From Rotaria sordida (taxonomy: Eukaryota > Rotifera > Eurotatoria > Philodinida > Philodinidae): a DNA stretch of 64,000 nucleotides. Below are positions 49,330 through 61,100 of this stretch, one piece after another. The position numbers were made by a program, and so were the translations under genes. The notes beneath the pieces are model-generated. The model was not told the DNA's origin. It saw nothing but the letters and a program-made list of their open reading frames with translations, and ran no database searches. The stretch spans positions 124,001-188,000 of the forward strand of contig CAJNOL010000143.1 in assembly GCA_905250125.1 (NCBI GenBank), in the 5' to 3' direction. Each line of letters opens with the position of its first letter. Within the stretch, counting starts at the first letter, position 1.

Positions 49330-50593
49330 TTTACAAAGAATATTATAGTGTAATGTTGATATGAATACTGAAAAATTCCTCGGATACATATCTTTCAATA
49401 TTTGACAGTTTGATGTGTGTTTGAGGTATCATGTTGCACACCAAGTATAATATTTAATATGCAAGAGAAATAGCAGCAAAAAAAGTCTTTCACATATGCA
49501 AGTGAACTATGATTCTTATTCTTATAAATCTTCGTGTATTTCTTTGAAAATCTTTGTGACATATTTGAACTGTTTGGTGCATCACATTAAAATAATTTGA
49601 TAAGTCATTTTTCTGCTATTATCGTACAATATCAGTGTAAGTATGCTTTGTATATGAGTTCACTGACATGTACGACAAATGATAGTTTAAATATAAAAAA
49701 AAGTTCTGCTGTTTTCTGTATATCTTTTTTTTTTCAGGAAGAAAAAAATTACGGCATCAGGAATCACAGGCTGTCTTATTCACATTAACAATAAAAGATA
49801 ATAATTTCTTGATATAGCTATTTGTGTTTTCTTATAAATTAAGCTTTGCTTTTCTATAGAATCGCAGCGTGACAATTTTAGACAACATGAACATTCATTC
49901 TGACGAGATATATATTGATTGATATCAGTGATATTCGGTGTAGAAACGTCAAAACTCATCATTTAGGCAGCGCCATTGATGGCAAGGCAATCAAACGCAT
50001 CATGAAATATAATGATTACTACAACAAGAATATAAAAAAAGGCTAAATTCAATCATCATAGAATTACGATGAAAGCAACGGAAGACCCATCAATCATGCG
50101 ATTTCCCATACTATCTCTCCAGCATGTTTGCATTTTTACATATGTTCCTGAAGAGAGTTAACTGAACTTCACTTAGCTGAGACATAAATTGAGTATAGAA
50201 TAAAAGCACGATCCCCCAAAGAAAACTACTGCAGACTGTTTCTTTCAATACATTTCAGCAATGAGAACAACACAATCAACCCAAATATCATGAAGATGAC
50301 GGAAAAGTCTCGTATTTCGAGCTGAATCTTTCATTTTTGTCTGATGACCGCTCCCAATATCTTCCCCCTGGCACTTGAAAATATCACCAACTGATGCAGA
50401 CTTTTATTCTGCATCTAATCCACCTAACCAGAAACTTATGCCAAATCTAGGAGCGAATATCAGCAGGAAATGCTCGAATCCGCTGCTAACTTCCCTTATG
50501 TGTAATCATAACGACGAACTTTCGTGTAATACAAAATTCTTTTTTCTTTTTATTTTCCAGTTATAATATAATTCTCGGTTCTCGAAAGATGCA
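49330..50593. other. Gene-free stretch with one dispersed repeat end
   Basis: No supported gene. CTCGAATCCGCTGCTAACTT near 50478 matches the repeat ends at 36336 and 61050-61290. The small open frame at 50375-50566 overlaps that repeat and is not called. Confidence 0.45.
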
Positions 50594-50772
50594 GGAGTGG
50601 ATCAAACTCAACGATACTGCAGTATTGAGACGATCCGTGACATAGGTTCGAATGAATTCATATTATCCATACTGATGTTCAAAGCTCTGCTTGGAAGAGA
50701 CTAGCATCGGCTTTCAAACCGACGAGAACAGATATTATATTTTGATCTTAGCCGAAAAGATTAACAAGCGAT
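50594..50772 (-). pseudogene. U2 snRNA-like sequence, copy B
   Basis: Read on the minus strand from 50772: ATCGCTTG opens like the U2 5' end. CTTTTCGGCTAAGATCAA matches the conserved CTTTTGGCTAAGATCAA block, and ATATCTGTTCTC matches the branch-point region and start of stem IIa. The stem IIa position still pairs, but with changed bases (CGTCGG with CCGATG). A stem IIb-like hairpin (CTCT to AGAG) follows, and TACTGCAGTAT matches the stem-loop IV core of U2. The length of 179 nt is close to the usual 187. However, stem I no longer pairs well, GTAGTA is ATAATA, and the Sm site (ATTTTTGG in U2) is not recognisable. Most likely a decayed copy. Confidence 0.65.
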
Positions 50773-51109
50773 CACTAAACTGACAAAGACAAGTTTCTTT
50801 TATTCATATTGTCCATACACATTTCATGTTTGCATCAAAAAGAAAATGGTTTACTCTTTTCTTACTAACAGCATTATTCAGCATGATTCATTGATAATTG
50901 ATATTTTGAAAGAATGAAGCTAGCTACTACATAATTCACACTAATTAGATGGCGTATATTTCTACAGATACACATTTTTATCTGTAGTGTTATGTAATCG
51001 TCACCCATATAATCATTTCACTATATTATTTTTTCATCTCAACTCGTACAAAATGATGGAACGACTTCGATAGATCTCAATGTTGCTTTCTTTTAATTTT
51101 TTTATGAAA
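50773..51109. repeat. Flank shared with the first U2-like unit
   Basis: 337 bp aligning with 25073-25409, including GATATTTTGAAAGAATGAAG and a later TATTTCTACAGATACACATT block. In both places it links the U2-like 5' end to the start of a 'CTGGCA' TIR element. Confidence 0.7.
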
Positions 51110-51458
51110 GGGTTACTCTGGCAGACTAGTGTTGCTACTTGCCCGTGCATTTTCGTCATTACAACAAGTGTTTGATGAGAATTGATCATTTACCTCTTGA
51201 TGATTGGTAAAAAGTGACTTGATTCGAGAGTATGTCAAGTGCGAGAACTGACTTGTCCCAACACAAGTCGTGTCGGTGAAGGTAGAAAAAAAAGAGAAAA
51301 GTGTTGACATACAACTGATGTTGTGATATGCAGAGTCTTCAGAAAAGTTGTTTGTTACAATTTATCAAGAGGTAAATGATCAATTCAGTTTAAAAACATG
51401 TTTCAATGATGAAAACGTGTGAACTAGTATTATCAACACTAGCCTACCAGAGCAACCC
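51110..51458. repeat. MITE-like TIR element, family 'CTGGCA', copy 3 (complete)
   Basis: 349 bp with 25-bp inverted ends: GGGTTACTCTGGCAGACTAG at the left and, read in reverse, GGGTTGCTCTGGTAGGCTAG at the right, both continuing TGTTG. A second internal pair (ATTGATCATTTACCTCTTGA and its complement near 51366) extends the palindrome. No open frame and no clear target duplication. Confidence 0.8.
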
Positions 51459-52156
51459 ATCACATAATTCATCAGGAAAAATAACTCCATTCCATTATGA
51501 ATTTCTGATCATCTGAGAAGATCTATGTTAGCATTTTTTCATTTAAAAAGAATATTCATTCGAATAAATTATTCTACTGATTAAAATAAGAGCAAAGGTT
51601 GTATAGAAAATTTCTTCTTTTACCATAGATAGAAGAAATTTTCGAAATGTTTAGTGTTTTAACTGATAAAGAAATATAGCTCGTTGTATTTCAATAATCA
51701 AAACAAAAGAGAGCATAGAAGAAAATAACAAGATCATATGCACATACGTAATATGACAGAAAAATACGTAAGGATTCTAAGCATTACTTAAAAGAAATAT
51801 TGGACAAGTATACAGATCAAGAATATAAACCTACTGCCGACGAAGCAGATGTGTTTATGGCGATTTTCAATTTGACGATTTATTTGATAGTTTTTCCTAA
51901 TTAATAAAAAAAATCACCGGCCTCTAAAATGTTGAAATGCAAGCATTTGTGCAATAGTATAAGTTCAGATTTGAGGTTGGTGAGATTGCTGTTTGTCGAG
52001 TGGAATCAAAGAAGAATCACTGTTTGAATAACATGCATTCACATAGACATATAGGAATATAAAAAAAAAAAAGGGAATTTCAATTGCACAAATACTGAGA
52101 GAAATAAGAACGAAAAAAATAATATTAATAAAAATGTACAATTAACGTCGAATTTT

Positions 52157-55100
52157 TTAGTTTGATGTTGTTAAAATTTGAACAACACATTTAATAATCA
52201 CTGATGATCCATTGTTGAGATAAACTTTTTGAGTAAATGGAAGTGAAGGTTTAGTTAAGAATGTATCAAGTGGACATGGAAGAATATCAGTAAGATGTAC
52301 TGATATATAACCAAGACTTTCTAAATACATAAAATAAAAACAATTTTTTTTTTAATCTACAGAATTAATTAGAAAATAAACCGTTAGGTGAAAAATATTC
52401 ATTATCAAATATATTGATATGAATCATATCTTCTTTAAGATTATATATGAGAAATTGCATAGGTGCATTCCATTTTGGATTAATTGTTCGTTTTATAAAT
52501 GGTGTTTTTAATGTTAAGGAACAGACAGTTATTTCACAATACGGATCAACAGAACCTTTAATAAAAAAAAAAACAATTCGGAAATATTGATATTAATATT
52601 GAGAAAAATAATACTAACGATGTCGTTCAAGAGTTTTATTTGATGGCATTAAATCTTGAGCTTCTTGTACAACAAGCAGAAGACGTGCAACAGCTGCTCT
52701 TGAATTATGTTTATTGCCTTCCAAAAGACAAAAAAAAGTTATGAATAAAAATCTGTAAGCGATATAAATAATCTGGGATTTTATAGAACGAAATAATGTA
52801 TTTAAAAATCTCAAAGGAAAAAGATAAAAGATGTACGACATGACTTATAATCGAACTCTTCATATTAAAGATGAATCTTGGTTTTTGTTTTCATCAATAA
52901 CGTGATGCACAATTATATTCGATAGTTTAGATAACATATACTTGATGTTAAAAACATTTATTAATCTTACGATAGATAAATTGAACAACGGATTTCTTTC
53001 TTTGTTTTTCACGATTTCATATCGAATCCATCAGTTTATATATAGTAAGTATCAACATTATTCAACAAGGTTTATTTTCAAACTTTTTTCCACTGCCGTA
53101 AGCATAAGAAAGGCTTCAAATAGTGATGCGAGTAGACAAAAAATGACTATCAGATTCTTAAAGATAGGAATTCCAGAAATCTAAAAGACTAATTTTTCAG
53201 CAACTAGAATGTGTAAATATAATTTTGTTTAGATTACATAGAACGATAGAATACACAATTGTCTACAAAATGAGATGTCTGTAAGTTCTTCGCGACATTT
53301 TTGTTTTTTGGTTGATATATAGCAATTTGATAGAATGTCAAAAAAATTGCTTTTCTATAAGGAATAGTAAAAAGACGACTTCCGTAGCTGCCGTATTTCA
53401 GCTGAAAAAATGTAGCAGAGAACTCGAAGACGTCTTATTTTATAGACAATTATTTACTCTATCGTTCGATGTAGTCTAAACAAAATTATATTTAAACGTT
53501 CTAGGTATTGAAAAACTAGAGTTTTGGTTTTCTGAAGTCTCTCTATTTGGGAATCTGATAATCATTAATATTTCCTTATACTCTTGTAAGAAACTATTTT
53601 CTCTATTCGAATCACTATCTGAATTGTTTCTAACAAAGATTTGAGGAAACAGTATTCTCCAAACCTAGCCTTTTAGCATTTAGAACTCAAAATTAAATTC
53701 CTTTTGATTACACTGAGTAATAGAGTAACTAATTCTCTAAAAAAATAAGTTATCATCGAACTCTTTGCAGGAATGATTAATTTGAGTATTGATGTCTTTA
53801 ATTTTTTTTTTTTAATCTTTTCTTTACCTGGAATTGTAAACATTGCTTTATCAGCTAGGATTGATTTTTCTGCTGCTTGACATTCTTCAACTGCATTATT
53901 AATTGATTTTACCCATAGAGTACTAAACAAATTATTCATTAATAAAATAATTTTTTATTTACAAAACATACCGAACATTAGTTTGTTGTGCTTTTAATAC
54001 TAATGGTTTTTCATGAACTTTCGATGTTATCGAAAAAGTTAATTGATCATTAAGTGATTCATTAGCAATGATAATATCAATCAAAAATAATGGCTAAGAA
54101 AAACAAAAACAAAATAAAAAACAAAAATTCTAGTGAATTTAATCAAACCAAACGATAAAGTTTTAATTGTAAAGTTGATTTTTGTTCAAATATTTGTGTT
54201 TGCCAATTAGTTGATGATGATGATGATTTTATAGTTGAACATAGAAGAAAATCATTAAATAAAAATGCTAATAATTCTTTTCCACTAGGTACCTAAACAA
54301 TTGAAACACAAAAATTATTTTAGAACATACTAAAAGTAATGACGAAGATATTTTAATTTCTAAATGAAAAAACCTTAAAGAAATTTTCTCTCTATATAAT
54401 TTGATAGTAAAACCAATCAGCTACACATTTCTCTGATATTTGATCATTCTTTAACTAATATTATAATAATAAAATCTCAATGAAATCTGTTTGTTATGAT
54501 ATGTGACGGTAATATTAGATCATGTTTTACCTACCGATGTGTATTGCTATACAAAGTTTCGAGTCAAAATTCATAAAAGTCAGTTTGTTGGTGTTTTAGA
54601 AGGAGACTACGGAGAATTTATTTAAGAACTATCATTTTATCGTATCTTCGCAACAATAAGCTAGAAGTCCGAATTCTTTTCAGGATATTCCAAATTCATT
54701 TGGATTTATATAATGCATATAGTCCCGATTCAAAAGCAATTAATCAATTGAGGAACTTTCTACTAATCGTTGTACAGCTTCGTGATAACTTTGGACAGAA
54801 ACCGACTTTTGAAACATTATGTGCCTTTCTCTGTCAAAAAGTGGAATAAAAATGACTAGACGATATCATTGCGAGATGAATAGGATTGTGGCAGGCTCTG
54901 AGAGAGGGACGAGTCGGGTTACTGTAGGTCTCATTACTAGTCCCTCCAGTCATCACTTCTAGCACTCCGAGGATGAAAGCGTTTTCTAATATGTATAGAC
55001 GACTAGGCATTAGATGAGGCTACATCGAAACTTATTATTATAATATTAGCTAAAGAATGATCAAATATTAGAGAAATGTAGATTATTATTTTTATTATCA

Positions 55101-58100
55101 GATCATATCTAGAGAGAAAGCTTCTTTATAAAGAACTCAAACATCTCCGCCACTACTTTCTGTATGCCATATGTTTTTCAAAAAAAAAAATTAATTGATG
55201 TTTTTTCTTTTTTCTATATCTAACCTTCGTTACTAAACCATGTAAAATTAATTTTCTTTGTATATTATATTTATTTAAAGAATTAAATTTGACTAATTCA
55301 TCTAATAAATATCCATCAGAAGAATTTTCATCACTACCAAATATTAAATGTTGTTGTAACCAATCTAAACGTAAACTACTTTCTTGTTCACTTATTTGTT
55401 TATTAATTCTTTCATTTAATTGACGTGCACAATCAAGTGCTTGTTTTAATGATTCATAATCTGGATGATTTATTAATGTATGTTTAAGAATTTTTTCAAT
55501 TAATAATGGATAACGTGTAACACGTTGTATTGGTTTTGTTAAAAAACCATTTAATGATAAACCACCGGTATTATCTTGAAAAATTTTTAAATATGAACGA
55601 AAATTTTCATTAGAATCAATTTTTATTTGTAAAGATTTATTTGCTTGTGAACGAGAATTACAATATTGAAAATAATCATTTGCCATATTTGGTAAATGAG
55701 AACAAAGTATTTCACCTATTTTTGTTGATTCTGTTATTGTCATTAATCCTGTTGATAATAGAGGAGTTGGAGGAATAATATTATCATTCATATAATCAGT
55801 ATTTGGTTTAACTACTATATTATTAATTGATGGTGAACGATGATGAGTTACATTACGATTTTTTACAAGACGAATAGATGGAGAATGAGAAACATCAGGA
55901 GTAAATGAACGATGATGAATATCGATAGTACTTTTTGAAGAAAACTAAAAATTAGCAAAAAAAAAAAGAAATTATTTTGTATCATCAGATATCAATAATA
56001 TTATTTATAAAATTTCGAATTATAAATCAGAATACATGTTTTAATTAAAGTTCTATATATTTTAAAATACCTATTCGAACAACTCTTGATCATAAGCTAT
56101 AGTCTAATCAATTAAATTCGAATGAATACAGAATTAACTTAATCTTTTCGAAACATCGAAGTAGATATTTAAGTGTTATATAGCATCAATTGCAAAAATT
56201 TTTAATTTTTTGAAATCGATTAGAATACAACTAGATCTATTTGAATAATCACAATCTGATGTAATTTTTTTATACATCAATCATATAATGAAGAAGATTT
56301 TGCGAAACTTTTCTTGACATATGAATGAATATCTTCAATCATTTACGTTAATATTAATCCATAAGTCTAAATACTTGGAAAGTTTTCTTGAACTCATAGA
56401 GATCTACTCATAACCACGTGTCTATGACAATTAATCGCAATGCTGAAAAATAAAATCGATAAAAAAAATTTTCTTAGCATTAGGGAGAAATAGCTAGTAA
56501 TCTATTCAAGGACAAGAAAGATTAGATATAAATTTCTCATATAAACCTCTATAATTTTTTTCTTATTTTTAAACTTCTATCTACTACAGTTTTTGCTATT
56601 CGACAATGAATATAGTTTTCATTTTTCTGTAACATTTCGATAAATTGAGAATGCGAACGTCAATATTCAATTACTGTTTACCAGATTCGTGGGAAATGAA
56701 ATAAGAAGTACGCTTTTATCTACTAACATGCGATCAATTTTCGCTTTCTCTATAACTATACTATCAAATCGCAATGTATTTAACAGTTACAAAACTCATG
56801 TTACACATTTAATTGTCGATATGACGGCGATTTTTCTGTCACTACCAACGGTAGTGTGCATATTATACCGAACGGACTATTGATGGTTTTCGTTCAGTTT
56901 GAATCCTACGGGAAGTTTTCTTTTTAGATTTACAATACGTAATTTTGTTGTCTCTCGCATTTTAATTGTATAGAGATTCAATTTAAATGAAATAGTGACT
57001 TATATATATATATTAACCTGAGCAGCTAATGCAATATTTGACATCGATACTGATCGAGGAGGTCGTGTAATGACTTCATTTTCTGTTGAATTAATATCTT
57101 CTGTATAATCTACTTGTTCATGTAATGCTTTTAGATGATTATTATTAAGTGTAATTAAATTATACCAATTAATAAATAATTGTTCAATTTCATAATCATT
57201 TAATATTCGAGCATTATATAAAGGTTCAATAAATTGATTAGTAACAATTAATAAATCATCAACATAACGTTGTTCAGTTTCAATTAATTCTCGAATAGCA
57301 GATATTCTTAATGAATTATTTGATAAATTTTGTATTGATGTATCACCATCACTTGATCTGGTTTTCATTGTTGAATTATTAATAACTACATGTTGAGATG
57401 AATTAACTGTCGCAGGTATTTGTGGAAGAAGACGAGATTCTGTTGATGAGGCTGGAAAAAAATTTATTAAATATTAAAATCTCGTTTTTTTTGGGCGGGA
57501 GGAGGGAGGGGCGGATGAAGGAAGAATGATTTTCAAGAAAATAAATTAGCCATGCTTATCAACATGCACTAAAATTTCGTCAGATTTTTAACAGGACAAA
57601 AAAAGAAAAGAACTAAGAATAGTAAACAAACACACGCGCATTTATTAGTCGTTGAATAACTTTGTTTTGTCTTCATGCAATCATGATCATAATCATTGTA
57701 ATTGTCGTTTAGCTCTTGTCAATGTTTTGTGCTTTTTTTTTTGTTGTCTTTGTTCACTAATTCTAAACTTACTATAAGATATAATAAAAGTTCGATTTTT
57801 TTTTTGTTTATAATGTGCATGATATTTGTATTTGGCTGGTGCTGTAGCTGATGTTAGTATTGGAAAGCAATAATAAACACTTTTTTTTCGAACATTTCCT
57901 TCTTTCGAGTCATACAATATAAAAATCAAAAGAATGGTTTTTCAATTTTCAAGCAAGTTACATGTCATTTTATATATATATGTATACTTATATTTCATAT
58001 TATTTTGCATATATGATATAGCGATACAGAAAAAAAGGAAAGGTAGAGAGATACGGCTATACAGAAGAATAAAAAATAGTCAAATCACCTTAATGTGTAG

Positions 58101-61100
58101 TTTTTAGAAAAAAATAGTGATTGATGATTAGATTGATAGCAACACAAGTTTAATTCATCAATATCACCAGGATTCACAAATTAAAGATAAAGATAGAACC
58201 AAATCGGACAAAAAAAAAAGAACAACAAGAAAGAATAAGCACAAACACACACACATATTTATTGCGTAGAACGTAAGTTATAAACTTTAATTTTTTTTTT
58301 TTTTCTAAATATTTTATCGCAGAAAAGAATCGAACATATACACATAGATTGATAAGAATGAAATAAGAACAATAATTATCACTCAAACAAAACAAACACA
58401 GAAGAAAATAAGTAGAATAATGCGAATGTATGTGGATTTTTTTGTAAAAAACAAAATGCTCGCATATATACTCGATGAAAGATGATGACGATTAGAAAGA
58501 TATCAAATATAAAAAATAGGGTTTATAGGGAATTTTAAATAAATAATAATCGTCTGTGCTCGCTTATATATATATATATGCATTTGGATACCATCATTAA
58601 TTTCCTGATTTGGACACTCGCGAGATCATGTTTTGAAATGATGATTATCATTGTCCTAGAATACGGGCAAAAATGAATTAACCAAAAAAACAAAAATATA
58701 TATAGTGAAAAATAAAATAAAAAAAAAAAAAGCTTTTGTTTTTTTAATTGGTTTTTTTTTTATCATTTTCCCTGTGATTTTTGTTTTCTGTTAGTCTATC
58801 TAAGTTATAAAATCCACATACATCGCTTTCCGCGCACCCTTAATCTATATATCTATATGTTAGTTTGACTATGAAAATTATGTTTATTTGTTTATTTCTA
58901 ATTATTAGTAACTCAAGCAGAATCGTTTATATTAAACTTACATGAAGTATGTTCGTCAATTGGTTTTACATATGTTGATGGAATCAAACCAATTTGATTA
59001 TTATATCGAGCTTTAAACCAACCATTATTACCTGATTGATCTAATATTTCTAGAATTGCATCAGCTGGAAAACTTAATTCATCTTCATGTTGAGCATCAT
59101 ATGCAAAAAGAGCAATATATCGTGGCGATTCTAAAATAGAAAAATTTTGCATATTAACTATAAAATAATTATTTAGTTTTGTCTATATATACTTATCAAA
59201 AATAATTAATAAGCAAAATTAAAACATATCTTTCTCAAATTAATAAACTTTCCTAGAGATAATTTTTATATGTATGTGAAATTACTCTAGATATCCTAAA
59301 TGAATCAGCGTTAATGAGATAATACAAAAAGGATATTGACTTTGATCTTATGTATTTTAGTTTAGAAAAAAAAACTCCGAATTAAGACAAAACTAAATAA
59401 GATATTCTACTAGACAATTCTTGAGACTACAAAATCTCTATCCAAAGTTTATTCTAAGCATGTCTAGATTTTTTCGTCAGCGACGTGATGAAGTACGAAA
59501 AAGTGTTCTTATAACCGAATGAGAAGTTCAAAAATTTTGTTTCAAGACTTGATAAGATCCCTAGAAAATCGGTTTTTTAGAGTTGGGTGTGAGTGTAAGT
59601 TTCACTATAGATGCGATCCGTGTCGTAGAATCTATTTTGAAGTTTTCAGATATTCTTTCTCTTATATCTAGAGAGATATTCGCTAATTACTTTTTAATTA
59701 ATAGTCAGATGAAAGAGCCAACATTTTCACATATGTCGATACTGAAGGTACTTATTCAGAAAAACAACCCTCGTAAAGAATCTGAAACTTATAGTCGCCT
59801 TTCAGATTAAAATGTTGTTGTTCGATTTTTCTGTTCATCTTAATACCTTCTAGGACTTTTCATATTAACGGACGTTTTCAACTGATTAGTCGCTTGTGAA
59901 TTCGATCTCTACGTATAAGAAAACTTCATAAGAATAAATCCTCTTAGGTCTCCCGTTCAGAGTTACAGGCATTTTATTAGAATTTAAGTCTCTCAACAAA
60001 TCGAATGATGGTATTTCAACTTAAGATTTTTCCCACGGGCAGGTCTATGGGAACTTATCCTTTTGAAATTTTTTATATCTCACTGGAGTCTACCTTATGT
60101 GCAGAGTCCAAGATTCAAAAGTAACTGATGAGTTGAAGAACGCTCTCTCGTTAGAACTATTTGGAGTCTTCTGTAAACAATCTTTGTTTTTCATTTGATA
60201 CCTGATGCATTTAAATACAAAGGAGTCGATGATACAGATGCAGGTGCAGGTGGAGGTGCAGGTGCAGACTGTGTTTGTATTTGTACACAATTCGCCGGAA
60301 ACCAACCAACACGTATTGGTTGATCAGTAGACTTCATATGAAAAAAAAAAATTTTGTTGTAAAAAAGAAAGAAAGAAAACAAAAATCTATTTGACATACT
60401 CGAATTTCTCCTTGATACCATCCTTTATCACCTTTTTTTCTTATATAAATCAATTGACCTATACCAAATGGTAAACGACCTTCATCTTGCGTTTGAAAAG
60501 GTGCTATTGCAATAGCTGTTTCTAATAATGGCTTTAAAAAAAAAAAAAAAAAAGAAGAAACACAATAGAACGAAATAGTTGATTTTTCTTTTCTCTCTCT
60601 AAATTTACAGTTTCAACTTTTTGAACATAATTATTTGGAAATGTTCCTGTACGATCACCAACTTTTCCTGTCCACCAGTCACCTTCACGTTTTAATACAA
60701 TGATACGTTCACCAGCATTAAATGATAAATCACTTGGATCCGTAGCTTCATATGGATAAATAGCTTCATAAATATCAGCTAAATAAAAATTTGTTTTTTA
60801 TCGAATGCAAAAAAAAAAAAAAGAAAATGATCATAGATAACAAAAGAATACATGCAAATTATTTCCATTTATTCGCTAAGTATTTGTTTCTTTTTTTTTC
60901 ATAACAAAGAAACAAAAAAAAAAAAAAAAGAAGCAAATATTAGGAGCTATTAAAATTAGAATTATTTTAAATATGAGAGCGTTATTTTGCTTTTATTTGT
61001 ATTCATAACAATGAGCAGACAACAAGCAATAAAAATCATCGATTTTTTTATGTGGATTAAGTTAGCACCAGATTCGAGTTTTTTCCCGTTCGGATTCGTT

